Of a DNA stretch of 64,000 nt, positions 42,036-54,240 are shown piece after piece. The notes under the pieces were generated by a model. It saw only the letters and a program-made list of their open reading frames with translations, was not told the DNA's origin and searched no databases. The translations under genes and the position numbers were made by a program. Numbering within the stretch: position 1 is the first letter of the stretch; the number at the start of each line of letters is the position of its first letter. Source of the stretch: Anastrepha obliqua (lineage: Eukaryota > Arthropoda > Insecta > Diptera > Tephritidae); assembly GCF_027943255.1 (NCBI RefSeq), contig NC_072897.1, positions 63,388,406-63,452,405 on the forward strand, read 5' to 3'.

Positions 42036-43870
42036 CCTAGCCACAGCAAAAGAATACTATATAGCAGGTTTGTAAGATTATATAATCTGATTTTAGGCCG
42101 AGGTTTATGCCCACAGGCATGAAAAACTGCTGGGATTATACCTATCCCGAACAGACCCAATTCTCTGATTTCAAATTATAGACCAATTTCGCTATAACCT
42201 TGCATGTCAAAAGTACTAAAAAAGATAATATCTCGGCGACTTGTAGGGTTTTCCGAACAGAATGATCTACTAAACCTACATCAATTTGCTTTTCGGAAAG
42301 GTGTAAGCGTAATAGATCCTCTTCTGAATATTATTTGATCATTTCACTATTAAAGCCCTATAGTCTAAAAATCACGTCTCAATACTTAGTTTAGACTTTG
42401 ACAAGGCATATATATGACAGAATTGGAGCGCACTGCGTATTACAAGAACTTAAACGTTGGAAAGTTGGTGAAAAAATATATAATGTCGTAAAATCTTTCC
42501 TCTGCAATCGCAAATTTTTTGTTCGTGCAAATAATCAGAAATCAAAAATTGTTCCCCTTTTCAATGGTATCCCTCAAGGGTCGCCGTTATCAGTTATCCT
42601 ATTTACGATTGCGTTCAACTTAATTAACCGGATTATTTCGTCATATACCCAAATTGACCTAACTATAATAAAAACCGCGTTCTCTAATATCTTAGAGGAC
42701 TTAAACACTTGATCAAAAATATCCGGAGGTAATCTGTCTGTTAACAAAAGCACATCCATATCTGCAGGAAACATAACTCTCCGATCCCCCATACTAATAG
42801 TTTAAAAATATTAGGCATTATATTTGATTAGAGATATACTTTCAAAGATCATTGCGGATATGTTGGACTAAGCTTATCCTCTAGACTTAATATTGTAAAA
42901 TACTTCTCATCTAAATATTGTCTAGTACATATAAGAACTCTTGGCAATATAACAAAAGCCATAATACTTTCTAAAATCGATTTCGGACTCGCAAAATACG
43001 GACTCTGCGCTAGAGGACATATCAGACGCCTAAAAACACCATATCATGCTGTGGCCAGGAGAAGTATCCACGATTTTCCCACGTCTCCAATAAAGGTATT
43101 TTAGCCGAAGTGACTGCCAGCTATTTTGCAAAGAACACTGAGCTACTCAATGATGCTAATTCCAAAAATGCTTCACTGCAGAAACAAGTTGCTGTTTTCA
43201 TACGTTGAATCAGAATGGCTTCAAAAAGACAAGTCCAACTCACCATCAGCAATATCGCGCATTTTAAACTTATTGAAGCACCTCGACATTGTTTCTGTGC
43301 CAAACGCTCTCAGCAATCGAAACGCATCCGCAGTGGTTGGCTATCTTCGACCAGCCACAACAAATACAGACAACTCTATAACAAATTTGTTGAATCTCTT
43401 AGAGGTAACTGGGAGTTTATTTTTACAAACGGATCGAAGTCTGACACCAGCACTACGTTTGCAATGACAATTGAGCCTGGTGGTTTGATTTCGGCCGCTG
43501 CAATGTCAATATATTGCTCGATATTTACAGCTGAAGCAGTTGCAATATTTGGAGCGGTACGGTTTGCCTCCCGTAATGGAAATAAATATCTGATATGCAG
43601 TGATAGTAAATCCACATTCGATGCTCTTGCTTACCACATTAACAACACCCCACTAATTGAAAAAATTCACAAAATACTTCTAAACTACAAAGATTCCATA
43701 AAAATTATGTGGATACCAGGTCATGCTGGTATTCGCGGGAACGAGAAAGCTGACGAGCTTGCTAAAGAAGCTTCCAGACAACCATTACATCTATCAAAAC
43801 ACTTAATCGATAAAGACATTAAGAAGCTCGTAAAAAAATATGTTGTCTGTAAAGTCGGTTTACTGACGAT
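42036..43870 (+). pseudogene. I-type LINE ORF2 (RT and RNase H), 5'-truncated
   Basis: RT pieces include AGIIPIPNRPNSLISNYRPIS near 42130, LHQFAFRKGVSVIDPLL near 42280 and FNGIPQGSPLSVILFTIAFN near 42560; the catalytic Asp-Asp block is not recognisable. RNase H is well kept in the 43215-43877 frame: FIFTNGSKSDTSTT (usual TDGS, with Asp changed to Asn), AEAVAIFGAVRFAS, LICSDSKSTFDAL, and WIPGHAGIRGNEKADELAKE. Presence of RNase H after the RT and the WIPGHAGI form fit the I clade. Frameshifts are frequent in the RT part. Confidence 0.8.
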
Positions 43871-44785
43871 AGTTTAACGTGACAACGTCATAAGAAAATA
43901 CTGATGTAATGGTTGCAATTTTCAAAACAAAATGTTAATATTATTTGTTTATAGATATTTTGTATGGATATACAGAAGGAGGTAAATGGAATTGATCAAG
44001 TTACATTTACACAAACGAACACGGGGGCCGATTGTGCTCTTTGTCGTTCGTTCCGCGCTCTCGCTTGCAGTTCAAGCCAAGGTACATTAGCTTACATTAG
44101 CTTGCGTACAGAATAGATTTGTACATTTGATATGTTCATATGATTTGTAGGCATCTTTACATATAGATTTATTCTTTTTGTTTGAAAATTTCGCGAAATT
44201 GAGTATATGCATGTTTTGTATGTATTGGCATAGGACATATGTATATTATATATACATATGTATTGTATAATTGGCGCGTACATATGTATATTACTCTATG
44301 AAAATTTCACCAAAGTACAATATATGTATGTATGCATGTTTATATACATATATTAGTATACAACATATCTTATAAGGTATACCGTAAATATTACCATTCA
44401 TTTTTTCCTTCATATATATTATAATAATAAATTAATAATAAAAACATTAAAACAACAGGTATTATTAACAACTAGTCGTCACTAATTATAAATTCGGTAT
44501 GGATGATGATGATACAATTGGTTTTATTTTAAATTCTTCAAGTAAATCAAATTAATAATAATCAATAAGAAGGCATATGCAAATACAAATATGTATGTGA
44601 ATTTATATACATATGCGCATATACATACATATACATATATGCTCACTCAAGTAGAAGAGAGCCAGATGTCGAACGTTGCCGAATGAGGGGGCCGATTGTG
44701 CTCTTTGTCGTTCGATCCGCGCTCTCGCTTGCAGTTCAAGCAAGCTAACGACGAATGAGCAAGATAATGGCACATTTTTTCGTCC
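43871..44785. other. Insertion splitting the I-type LINE, with 55-bp direct repeats
   Basis: The I-type coding stops near 43850 and its C-terminal part resumes near 44790. The intervening sequence holds two 55-bp direct repeats (44023-44077 and 44687-44741, one mismatch seen, starting GGGGGCCGATTGTGCTC) and CATATGTATG microsatellites between. The repeats could be a pair of short termini or two copies of one element. I cannot identify the family. Confidence 0.55.
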
Positions 44786-45170
44786 GTGCAGGCGGCTAAT
44801 TGGACTTGTAACACGTTATCACGTCAAAAATATTTTCAGGAATGTTTCGCTAGCGATTGGTGTAGCTATCATCACTGCTACAAAAATTACAACCCTGATG
44901 GGGAAATGCCGATATACTCATCTAATATATCATGCGGCAAACTTAAAATATTTGTTCGCCTTAAAATTGGGCACACACTCACCACACATGCACACCTTTT
45001 CAAAGGCTCCACAAGACAAACCTGCTCCTTTTGCGGCTCTACCGACAACTCTGTTCATCACCTTCTGGACGAATGTGCTGGACTCAAACAAATAAGAACC
45101 CCCTTTTTAACAATACCAAACCATCATCCTACCTGAAGCTTTGCGATATCAATAGTATTAACATCATTTA
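44786..45170 (+). pseudogene. I-type LINE ORF2, C-terminal zinc-finger region
   Basis: The 44786-45136 frame gives IFVRLKIGHTLTTHAHLF and QTCSFCGSTDNSVHHLLDEC, the CCHC finger that follows RNase H in I elements. It completes the 42036-43870 gene after the insertion. The frame shifts from that of the RNase H part, and a short 3' UTR follows. No tail of simple repeats is clear. Confidence 0.8.
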
Positions 45171-45685
45171 TAAATTTACTAGCATTACCCAGTGTACTTC
45201 GCACCACCATACATAAAATGTTTTTTTTATATCGCAAGAAATTTTTCATATTAAGTTTTCTTTATAGAACTCGTAAAATGTTTAAACAGTTGAATTAGTT
45301 GATTTTTTTCATTCAACATACTTTCTAAAGATGTCACAATAGCCTTTTCTGTACTTTTTTAAAATTTGATTGTGGTGGTCACCTATATACAGTTAAGGTA
45401 AAAGAGCCGATAAAAACTTGTAATTAAACTTTGATTCTTTAATTTCCATTTCAATTTTTGACGCTAAATAAATTAAGCTAAAATAAATTAAGTTAAAAAT
45501 GTTTTTCGAGTTCCTCCTGGAGCATTCATTTTTCTTATGATATTTTCGTCCAAAATGACTTGCAATTCGATAAAAAATTGATTGCTAAAAAGATTTGATT
45601 TGTGAACACAATAACGTACAAAATAAAGTGAAATAATTTTTACCTTAATTTCGGAAAAAGAAAAGCAACGTTTAATTTAATACAA
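45171..45685. other. Unassigned AT-rich sequence
   Basis: It lies between the I-type LINE and the Helitron 3' coding end. Part of it may be the Helitron 3' region. I looked for a hairpin followed by CTRR at a Helitron end and could not fix one. Confidence 0.35.
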
Positions 45686-45689
45686 TTGT

Positions 45690-46198
45690 ATACACAACAT
45701 TTTTTGATTTATTTTTTTTATATTTTTATAAATAAACAAATTTTTTGGCACTCCACCTCTCGAACATGCAACCTACAGTTGACCATGGGAAAAGCAAGCT
45801 TCCTTTAAATTAACTCCACACACCTGGAGCATTTGCCCTTGGGCTTTGTTTACGGTCATAGCAATAGATAGCCGAACAGGAAATTGAAGACGTTTAAATT
45901 CGAATGGCATGTCCGTTGGTATTAATGGGATACGCGGTATTGGTACAATTTCACCTTTTGCTTTGCCAGTGAGAATTGTTGCTTGAATTAAATTTGGCAT
46001 CAATTTCTTCATTGAAAGTCTCGTCCCATTACAAAGTTTCGGTGCATTAAGATGTCGGAGAAGTATAATCGATGAACCAAGTTTCAAATTCAAATTATGC
46101 GGTGGCATGCCAGATGGTTCCAAAGAATTTAAAAATTCGACCGGATAATTGACTGCGTCTTCATTATTCATAGCAGTATCAATGGATTTATACGTTAC
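45690..46198 (-). pseudogene. Helitron PIF1-like helicase, C-terminal part
   Basis: The frame 46171-45773 gives [40 protein letters not shown], a [20 protein letters not shown] block and [12 protein letters not shown], the last helicase motif of the PIF1 family. After one stop (TAG in place of an expected Tyr codon) a degraded VACSRGGVPKNLFIY continues to about 45720. The left boundary of the copia duplication is at 46194-46198. Confidence 0.88.
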
Positions 46199-46518
46199 TG
46201 TTGAATTCTTTGTTTCTTTTAATTCTCTTAAACTACAGTAAAAAGCAACACTGTAGGGTTAACGAACTGAAGCAAAAATACAATGATTAAAAAGAGAAGA
46301 AACTATAACACTTTATCTTTTGTTCTGCTCTTTTCATATATGCAACCTATGTATCTATTGAATTCGAAGATACTCGGTTATTATTCTTTCTTTCCATTTT
46401 AAAGCGTGTACGAAGCAACGTGTGGTCAGGCAGCTAAAGCGATAAATAAAAATTAACTATTTAAAACACAAAAGTACAGTGTCATCATTATTTGGATGAA
46501 GCAGTGTGATTCCCTATA
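46199..46518 (+). repeat. Copia-type 5' LTR
   Basis: 320 bp, from TGTTGAATTC to CCCTATA. It matches the 3' LTR with only a one-base indel seen (AAACTATAAC versus AAACATAAC near 46301). The element is flanked by GTTAC (46194-46198 and 51167-51171). Confidence 0.95.
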
Positions 46519-46534
46519 GGTTATGGGTACAGTC
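46519..46534 (+). promoter_or_regulatory. Primer-binding site, initiator-tRNA type
   Basis: GGTTATGGGTACAGTC follows the LTR directly. It resembles the copia primer site that pairs with an internal part of initiator Met-tRNA rather than with the tRNA 3' end. Confidence 0.6.
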
Positions 46535-46578
46535 TACGTTTAAATATAAACTGTGTTAAATTTTGTGAGTGAAAACTA

Positions 46579-47015
46579 TGGACAAAATAAGAAGGAATAT
46601 AAAACCATTCGATGGTGAAAAGTATTCCATATGGAAGTTCCGCGTGCGGGCGCTTTTGGCCGAAATTGATGCACTTCAAGTAATTGACGATGAGCCGCCG
46701 AAAGAAATAACTGAAAAATGGAAACAACTTGAGCGAAACGCAAAAAGTGTTATTATTGAATACTTAAGTGATTCATTTCTCGGATTTGCAACAAGCGAAA
46801 ACAATGCTAAGCAAATTTTCAAGAATTTAGACGCCATTTATGAGCGAAAGAGTCTGGCATCGCAATTAGCTGCACGGAAGAAATTGCTCTCGCTAAAATT
46901 AAAAGAAGAAATTCCGCTTTTACATCACTTCAATGCATTTGATGATTTGATAACGGAGTTGCTCGGATCCGAGGCGAAAATTGAAGAGTGGATAAAGTAT
47001 CTCATCTATTATTGA
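46579..47015 (+). pseudogene. Copia-type gag, N-terminal part
   Basis: The protein starts [20 protein letters not shown] (46579; the listed Met at this place is the first in the frame) and continues with copia gag blocks such as [19 protein letters not shown] and [18 protein letters not shown]. It makes the particle shell. The frame ends at 47015 in an out-of-frame tail. The downstream frame picks up from about 46988, so one base is lost or gained around 46985. A sequencing error is possible and should be kept in mind. Confidence 0.9.
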
Positions 47016-50000
47016 CTTTACCATCGTCTTACGACGCCATTATAACCGCCATTGAAACTTTAGCTGAAGATAAGTTAACATTGGCTTTCGTGAAAAACCG
47101 TTTGCTTGATCACGAAATAAAATTAAAAAATTACAGTAGAGATACGAGTGCAAAAGTATTGCAAGCAGTGAAAAATAATCAACAGAACGAAAACAAATTT
47201 AATAAAGTGTACAATTTTAAAAATAAATATAAATCAAAGACTCATAAAAATAATTTCAAGACAAATCTCAAGTGTCATCACTGTGGAAAAAAGGGACATA
47301 TTAAAAGAAATTGTTTTATATACAAAAAAGATTTAAATAATCAAAATAATGAAAAATCTGGAACTGCTCAAGCTGCAACTATACAATCAGAAAGAGGATT
47401 TGCTTTTATGATGAGAAATGAGATGCCTAAAGAAAAATCAGGAAATGTGTCTTTCCTTTTAGACTCCGGTGCATCTAATCATTTAATAAATGATATAAAT
47501 ATATTTGCTAGCTACATTAAGCTAAGTTCACCGATCGAAATTGCTATCGCAAAGTGTGGAGAATACATCTATGCTACGAAAAAGGGGATAGTGAGACTTC
47601 GCAGCAGTTCGAAAAAGGAAATTACTCTGGAAGACGTCCTATTTTGTGCCGATGTTCCCCAGAATTTGTTATCCGTGAAGAAAATGCAGGATTCAGGACT
47701 AACAATTGAGTTTCATCCAGGAGGTGTCAATGTCAGTAAAAATGGTCAAGTACTCTTTACAGGTAAAAGTATATATAATGTACCAATGGTTGATTTTACA
47801 CTATGTATAGGAGCATACGCATGTAATGTAAACAAAATTAGTGAATATCGTTTGTGGCATGAGAGGTTGGGACATATAAGCAAAGGGAAATTTATAGAAA
47901 TAGTAAGAAAAAAATTGTTTGATGATGTTAACTTTTTAAAGAACGTACAACCAGATGATAACTTATGTGAGGCTTGTATAAATGGTGAACAAACAAGATT
48001 ACCCTTCGCAAAATTTAAAAATAAAGATCACATAGACCGACCGTTATTTGTAGTTCACTCTGACTTATGTGGTCCTATCACACCTTCTTCGATTGATGGA
48101 AAAAACTATTATGTTGTTTTCATTGATCAATATACACACTATTGTGTGACTTATTTAATTACTTTCAAGTCGGACGTATTTGCTGTTTTCAGAGATTTTG
48201 TCACTAAAAGTGAGGTGCATTTTAATGTAAAGGTTGTTAATTTATACATTGACAATGGTAGAGAATATTTGTCGAATGAGATGCGAGATTATTGTGTTCA
48301 AAAAGGCATCAGTTACCATTTGACAGTACCACATACTCCACAATTAAATGGTGTGTCCGAAAGGATGATAAGAACAATAACAGAGAAAGCTCGTGCTATG
48401 GTAAATGGAGCACAGTTAGACAAAAGTTACTGGGGTGAAGCCGTGTTAACAGCGACTTTCCTAATTAATAGAACTCCAAGTAAAGCTCTGAAAGATAGTT
48501 CGAAAACACCATATGAAATGTGGCACAAAAGAAAGCCTAATTTGAAATATTTAAAAGTTTTCGGTTCGACGGTATACGTTCACAATAAAACAAAGAAAAG
48601 AAAATTTGATGAGAAATCTTGGAAAGGTATACTTGTCGGGTATGAACCGAATGGTTACAAATTGTGGGATGTGGAAGCTGAAAAGTTTACGATAGCAAGA
48701 GATGTTATCGTAGATGAAACTAATATGAAAAATTCTAGGACTGTGTTGGATGTCGGGTCACAATTAAATGACTTCCCATTTGGGAATGAAAGTACGAGAA
48801 ATATTGACTTAAACTACCTGAATGAGAGTAAGGAAAGAAAGTCTGGTGAACCTGAAGATAAGCAGCCTAGTGGAGTGGTAATAAGTAAAGAGAATGCCGA
48901 TCCAGTTGGTACTGGTGAAACTGTATCAGAGTATGAGGATACAGGTGGACACAATAATCAGTTAAGAAATTCGAAATTAAGTGAGGGAATGTCTGAGATT
49001 GAAGTTAGGCGAAGTGATAGATTGAAAGACCGTCCACGGAGAACATATACAGATGATTCATATTTATATAGTTGTGTAATGAATGCAGACACTTGTGTTA
49101 GCGCCACTCCAAATTCGTTTGAAGAAACAAAAACCAGGAGTGATAGGTCTCATTGGGAAAATGCAATAAAAGAAGAGCTCGATTCACATTTCCAAAACAA
49201 CACTTGGTCTCTTGTACAAAGGCCTGAAAATAAAAACATTGTCGATTGCAAATGGGTTTTTACTTTGAAGCATGACGAGTCAGGTAACCCGGTAAGATAT
49301 AAAGCCAGACTTGTTGCTCGCGGTTTTACACAAGAATATTTGATCGATTATGACGAAACTTTTGCTCCAGTAGCTAGAATATCGAGCCTTCGCCTCATGT
49401 TATCATTCCCCAACCAATTTAGTTTAAAAGTTCACCACATGGACGTTAAAACTGCCTTCTTAAACGGTATATTGAAAGAGGAAATTTATATGGTGGTTCC
49501 TCAAGGTGTGTCATGTGAAAGTGGTGAAGTTTGCAAATTAAATAAAGCAATTTATGGTTTAAAGCAAGCAGCTAGATGCTGTTTTGAAGTTTTCGAGCAG
49601 TCACTAAAAGAAATCGGCTTCGTAAACTCAGCTGTTGATCGTTGCATCTATATTCTTAACAATAATAATATTCTGAAAAATATATATGTGCTATTATATG
49701 TTGATGACTTGGTAATAGCAACAGCAAATGATGAAACTATTATTAATTTTAAAGCCTATCTAATGACTAAATTTAAAATGACTGACTTACTTGAAATTCG
49801 ACATTTTATTGGAATAAAAATTGAAAGGAAACATAATCAGTTAGAGTTAAGTCAGTCAGCTTATATTAGAAATGTTCTAAAGAAATTTAAAATGGAAGAT
49901 TGTAAACCAGTTAGCACTCCACTTCCAAGTAAGCTCAATTATGAAGCATTAAACTCTGATGAAAAATATGACGCGCCGTGTCGTAATTTGATTGGGTGTT

Positions 50001-50659
50001 TGATGTACGTTATGTTGTGTACACGGCCAGATTTAAGTACATCCGTAAATATTTTGAGCCGATATAGCAATAAACAAAATAAAGAATTATGGCAGTGCCT
50101 CAAAAGGGTTCTAAGATACCTTAAAGGTACTGTAGATTTAAAACTTATCTATGTTAAGAATTTAAATTACAAAGACATGTTTATTGGTTATGTTGATTCT
50201 GATTGGGGTGGAAGTGAGAGCGACAGGAGAAGCACAACTGGTTATTTGTTTAAGATGTTCGAATCCTCTCTAATTTGCTGGAATACAAAGAAACAAACGT
50301 CAGTTGCAGCTTCATCTACTGAAGCTGAGTATATGGCACTGTTTGAGGCAGTTAGAGAAGCCCTATGGTTGAGGTCTTTACTGAAAAGTATGAAAATCGA
50401 GTTAGACAAAGCATTTAAAATATTCGAAGACAATCAGGGATGTATAAGCATAGCAAATAATCCATCATGTCACAAAAGATCAAAGCATATTGATATTAAA
50501 TATCATTTTTCAACGGAACAAATTGAAAATAAACTAATTACGATTGAGTATATTCCTACAGACAAACAACTAGCTGATATATTGACCAAACCATTACCTG
50601 CTGCACGTTTTTCAGACTTGAGAAGCCAGATGGGACTTGCTGACAAAAGTGAAGAATAA
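46988..50659 (+). CDS. Copia-type gag C-terminus and pol polyprotein, 1,223 codons
   Basis: The frame carries, in order: the rest of gag, a zinc knuckle [14 protein letters not shown] near residue 95, an aspartic protease [10 protein letters not shown] near 157, integrase with an H...H/C...C zinc region near 290 and catalytic positions near 357 (SDLCGP), 421 (DNGREY) and 457 (SERM), RT with DVKTAFLNG near 820 and YVDDLVIA near 905, and RNase H with STEAEYMAL near 1110 and LTKPLP near 1200. All enzymatic motifs look intact. Only the upstream gag frameshift spoils the single ORF. Acts in cytoplasmic particles and then in the nucleus. Confidence 0.95.
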   Translation: MDKVSHLLLTLPSSYDAIITAIETLAEDKLTLAFVKNRLLDHEIKLKNYSRDTSAKVLQAVKNNQQNENKFNKVYNFKNKYKSKTHKNNFKTNLKCHHCGKKGHIKRNCFIYKKDLNNQNNEKSGTAQAATIQSERGFAFMMRNEMPKEKSGNVSFLLDSGASNHLINDINIFASYIKLSSPIEIAIAKCGEYIYATKKGIVRLRSSSKKEITLEDVLFCADVPQNLLSVKKMQDSGLTIEFHPGGVNVSKNGQVLFTGKSIYNVPMVDFTLCIGAYACNVNKISEYRLWHERLGHISKGKFIEIVRKKLFDDVNFLKNVQPDDNLCEACINGEQTRLPFAKFKNKDHIDRPLFVVHSDLCGPITPSSIDGKNYYVVFIDQYTHYCVTYLITFKSDVFAVFRDFVTKSEVHFNVKVVNLYIDNGREYLSNEMRDYCVQKGISYHLTVPHTPQLNGVSERMIRTITEKARAMVNGAQLDKSYWGEAVLTATFLINRTPSKALKDSSKTPYEMWHKRKPNLKYLKVFGSTVYVHNKTKKRKFDEKSWKGILVGYEPNGYKLWDVEAEKFTIARDVIVDETNMKNSRTVLDVGSQLNDFPFGNESTRNIDLNYLNESKERKSGEPEDKQPSGVVISKENADPVGTGETVSEYEDTGGHNNQLRNSKLSEGMSEIEVRRSDRLKDRPRRTYTDDSYLYSCVMNADTCVSATPNSFEETKTRSDRSHWENAIKEELDSHFQNNTWSLVQRPENKNIVDCKWVFTLKHDESGNPVRYKARLVARGFTQEYLIDYDETFAPVARISSLRLMLSFPNQFSLKVHHMDVKTAFLNGILKEEIYMVVPQGVSCESGEVCKLNKAIYGLKQAARCCFEVFEQSLKEIGFVNSAVDRCIYILNNNNILKNIYVLLYVDDLVIATANDETIINFKAYLMTKFKMTDLLEIRHFIGIKIERKHNQLELSQSAYIRNVLKKFKMEDCKPVSTPLPSKLNYEALNSDEKYDAPCRNLIGCLMYVMLCTRPDLSTSVNILSRYSNKQNKELWQCLKRVLRYLKGTVDLKLIYVKNLNYKDMFIGYVDSDWGGSESDRRSTTGYLFKMFESSLICWNTKKQTSVAASSTEAEYMALFEAVREALWLRSLLKSMKIELDKAFKIFEDNQGCISIANNPSCHKRSKHIDIKYHFSTEQIENKLITIEYIPTDKQLADILTKPLPAARFSDLRSQMGLADKSEE

Positions 50660-50847
50660 AATTATATTAGTAATAAGTAAATGGTCTGATTGGGTTTTTT
50701 CTGGGTTTTCCCCAATCCTCGCAACAAATGTTGGACCATGATATTGTAACTCCCCAGAATTTAACACTTGCTTCAATTACTAAATTTTTTTTTATTTTTA
50801 TTTTAAACTTTACCTATTGTAATAATCAATGTATTTTTGAGGAGGTG

Positions 50848-51166
50848 TGTTGAATTCTTTGTTTCTTTTAATTCTCTTAAACTACAGTAAAAAGCAACAC
50901 TGTAGGGTTAACGAACTGAAGCAAAAATACAATGATTAAAAAGAGAAGAAACATAACACTTTATCTTTTGTTCTGCTCTTTTCATATATGCAACCTATGT
51001 ATCTATTGAATTCGAAGATACTCGGTTATTATTCTTTCTTTCCATTTTAAAGCGTGTACGAAGCAACGTGTGGTCAGGCAGCTAAAGCGATAAATAAAAA
51101 TTAACTATTTAAAACACAAAAGTACAGTGTCATCATTATTTGGATGAAGCAGTGTGATTCCCTATA
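50848..51166 (+). repeat. Copia-type 3' LTR
   Basis: 319 bp, starting TGTTGAATTC after a purine-rich stretch GAGGAGGTG that probably serves as the plus-strand primer. It ends CCCTATA next to the GTTAC duplication. Confidence 0.95.
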
Positions 51167-52867
51167 GTTACCGAATCACCTGGCAATTTTTCCTGGACGT
51201 GGAAATTGATTTCATCGAGATTGATATTTTTTGGTGCTAAAATTGCAGGTTCTCGTAACCAATCATGGTTATTGTAATTTTGAACAATATTTGGGAAAAC
51301 GCGATCAATGAGTTCTTGTTTTGATGATACAATTATGCAAAAATTATTCGGTAACATTATAAACCCATTTTGATCACTTGCAGTTTTTCCATCGCCAATC
51401 TTCAGCAATTGCTTTGAAAACTCACGTGTTGATGAATCATTTTGAAGACGCACCCGCATATTGGTCGTCAACGAAAGCCTTTGTACGTGTGCCCACAAAA
51501 ATGAACTTTTCAAACATGCATTAATTTCATCAGCTGGTGTTGATCTCGGAATAACAGGCAACGTTTGACGAAAATCACCAGATAACAATATTAATGCACC
51601 GCCAAACAGCTATTGACTCTGTCTCAAATCTTGCAATTCGACTTAAGGCTTCCAAAGATTTTTTATGGGCCATTGGACATTCGTCCCATAAAATAATCGA
51701 TGTTTGTTGCAAGACTTTAGCCATTCCAGAACTCCTTGAAATATTGCATGTTGGTGTTTCAATTGCTTGCATGTTCAATGGCAATTTCAAGGCGGAATGC
51801 GCTGTGTGGCCGCCATCAAGTAATGTAGCTGCAATACCGGAAGAAGCAAGTGCCAATACGATTTTTCGTTCCGACCGAATCGTTGCCAGTGCCGCCAGGT
51901 GCATCCAAAAAATACAATTCACCAGTGTTGTCATTGACAGTTTGCATCACATTGTCATATGCATCTGTTTGTTGATCATTTAATTGTGGAATATTCGTTT
52001 GTAGGAACGCACGCAATTCATCACGATCGTGCTATTCGTGTAGCAATTCTCGTTCAAATAAATCATGCATTGGACGGTTTGGTTGAGTCAATCCTAATTG
52101 CCCTAATGCTTTATTTGCAATAGTAAGGCACAAATCTTCGATCATTATCAAGGCTTCATTATACATTTCCAATGTCAGCAGCAATGCAGGATCATTGGAA
52201 CGATGTTGAAGTCGAATCAAAATGTCTTCAGCCATGAAATCTTTGTATTTATATCACAATTCCAGTGGATTTGATGGAAAACATGTTGATATTATGATGG
52301 CAAATAACATACGAATTTGATTTGGTGGAGATGAAATTGATGCATCACGAAGCGTAGCATCCCAATGCGTATCATCTTCCAGCAAATGGAATTGTTGACA
52401 TGCTTCACGGTATGTGGCGCACATTTGACCATTGATAGTTTGTAAATGTTGGAATGATTGCGGTCCATGTACGTTCACCAACAAAAGTTGCAAGCAAAAA
52501 CATTCAATATTAGCTGGACTAACTGTATAAATGCGTCCCAAAGCATCTGTTCGAAAAATACCTGGATAACCATCAACAGATGTGCCTTGTTTGCGACGTT
52601 GAAATTTTTTTGTTGATGCATTTCATGTGAAATTGTGTGGCACTTCCGAATATAGCAAAGTCCTGGCAAATTCATCCGTTTCACATAACTGGAAATAAGC
52701 TATCAGTGTAGTCGCCCGTGGCTCTACTACTCTTTGTTCGGAATTTGCAGCAGTGAAGTAAACACGTTGGCCGTTTTCAAGATGAACTGCCAAATGTACA
52801 ACAACCGGATGTCTGTCATGAATTGGAAACGATAAAATACGTCATACAGCTTCATTCGTACTAATAT
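51167..52867 (-). pseudogene. Helitron helicase and upstream domain, middle part
   Basis: Read from right to left: WRILSFPIHDRHPVV and HLENGQRVYFTAAN (about 52850-52760), ATYREACQQFHLLEDDTHWD near 52400, NKALGQLGLTQPNRPMHDLF near 52060, a Walker A region LDAPGGTGND near 51895 (usual GGTGKT, so mutated), LALASSGIAATLLDGGHTAHS near 51800, a Walker B-like IILWDECPMAHKKSLEAL near 51680, MLSGDFRQTLPVIPRSTP (51588) and a LSLTTNMRV block. The order is that of a Helitron PIF1-type helicase. There are shifts near 51590, 51850 and 52020 and several stops. Confidence 0.88.
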
Positions 52868-52953
52868 CAGAGAATGTTAATGCAATGAGAAGGAGCAAAT
52901 GTTAAATGAGCTTTTTTCGAGTTCTAATTTATAGATTCATAATAAGGTCATTT
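52868..52953. repeat. Element X left terminal inverted repeat
   Basis: First 30 bases nearly perfect against the right end (one mismatch, A/T at about base 27), then gapped similarity to about base 85. Confidence 0.8.
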
Positions 52954-53157
52954 CAAATTCAACTATCTTCACGAGTGGGGAATTGCAGATATTTACCACG
53001 CGAGTGACGCGATTGGAGGGTTTCTATATTTACTTACCACGCTAGGACAAGAATTCAGATATTTTCTGTGTTTACCAAACTACTGAGGAAGTTCATAAGA
53101 TTTTTCGGCACACTACTAAGGAAATCGAAGCGAATAAATTTGCGATTAAGAAGGCCG

Positions 53158-54095
53158 CGCGGCAGTTAGTTTGTGGTGCAGAAGCTAAAGTCGGCGGAAT
53201 TATTCGTTTTGTTTTTTGGCACGTATATAATTCAGGTTCAAGACCTGAAGACATTTTTTTTTTCTTACACATTTTTTTTTTACAATTCAAACCAGGAAAG
53301 TTTGGTAAAATTTTTGAGTTTATTTTAATTAAAATTTCTTTAAAATACTGTTTTTTTTGTATTTTATAAATGGAAATTTCTTTTCGGTATAAAATAGTTC
53401 ATACTGGATATGACCTGACTTTTATATAAATCAATCAAAACAGAAAATATGTACATATATCTATAATCTATTTCATCAAATCCAAATTATATTGATGAGA
53501 AAATATCATTCTAATATCCGTCCAGAAAGCCAAACGCGCATACACAGATTCATATGCATATAATTACGCATACAAACTTTCAACTAACGCAGAATATGTG
53601 CATATAAAACTGCGAATCGAATAAATGAGTGATTTAGAAAAGATCATTAATAATTGTAGATTAGCGCAATCGTGAAAGACGTGTTGTCTATGCAGTACAT
53701 CGTTTCATATTTGACTCAGGTTCAAGTCCTGTGCACAGTTTTTTGTTCGATATTTTTATTTCATTTTTTATATTTGGTTTAATTGAAATTGATTTAAAAT
53801 AGTGTATTCAGGTTTTTCTAATACCTGTTTTTTATAAATTTATTTTCTATATAACATTATTAATACTTCATTTGAATTAATTTATATGTAAAACAGCCAT
53901 AATGGCAATCATATGAATATGCATTCCTATATTTAATCTCTTCAGTCAAATCTGAACTACTTGCATACACATATTGATGAGAAAATATTCTAATATCCAT
54001 GGATGCATCCAGAAAGCCAAACGCGCATACACGCATATGTATACAAATATATGCAAACCTTCAACGAACGCAAAATGTATGCATATAAAAAACAA
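53158..54095. repeat. Two diverged ~470-bp units with tRNA-like B boxes
   Basis: Unit 1 (about 53158-53625) and unit 2 (about 53655-54095) share order: a tRNA-like B box (GGTTCAAGACC at 53235-53245; GGTTCAAGTCC at 53719-53729), a T-rich stretch, TTGATGAGAAAATAT, TAATATCC, CCAGAAAGCCAAACGCGCAT and a TGCATATAAAA end. Unit 2 also has an A-box-like TTAGCGCAATCG at 53661. They may be two old copies of a tRNA-derived SINE or a tandem duplication. Confidence 0.6.
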
Positions 54096-54240
54096 CAACT
54101 GCGACCGTCTTCTTGTCCGTCAGTGAAAAGATGGGATATGTATACCCTATGAGCAAAAAGAACCGGGAAGGTGATGTTGACTGTTTCCTTCGATTGCCAA
54201 GGCATAGTCCACCATGAGTACCTTCCATCGGGCCAGACAG

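Larger units (their letters stand above)
46199..51166 (+). mobile_element. Copia-type LTR retrotransposon, young, one gag frameshift
   Basis: 4,968 bp with near-identical LTRs, a 5-bp target duplication GTTAC, and the domain order gag, protease, integrase, RT, RNase H typical of copia-type (Pseudoviridae) elements. Integrase before RT separates it from gypsy. It interrupts the Helitron helicase. The near-identical LTRs imply recent insertion. A frameshift near 46987 separates gag from the rest, so this copy as sequenced is not autonomous. Confidence 0.97.

Noticed and set aside
43871..44785. Calling the 55-bp repeats LTRs of a small element
   Set aside because: No flanking duplication or TG...CA ends could be seen.
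46569..47015. Programmed -1/+1 frameshift between copia gag and pol
   Set aside because: Copia-type elements normally use a single ORF, and I see no slippery heptamer at the junction; a plain indel is simpler. It stays open to checking.
51594..51983. 129-codon plus-strand ORF
   Set aside because: It lies opposite the Helitron helicase Walker-motif region, which explains the coding signal.
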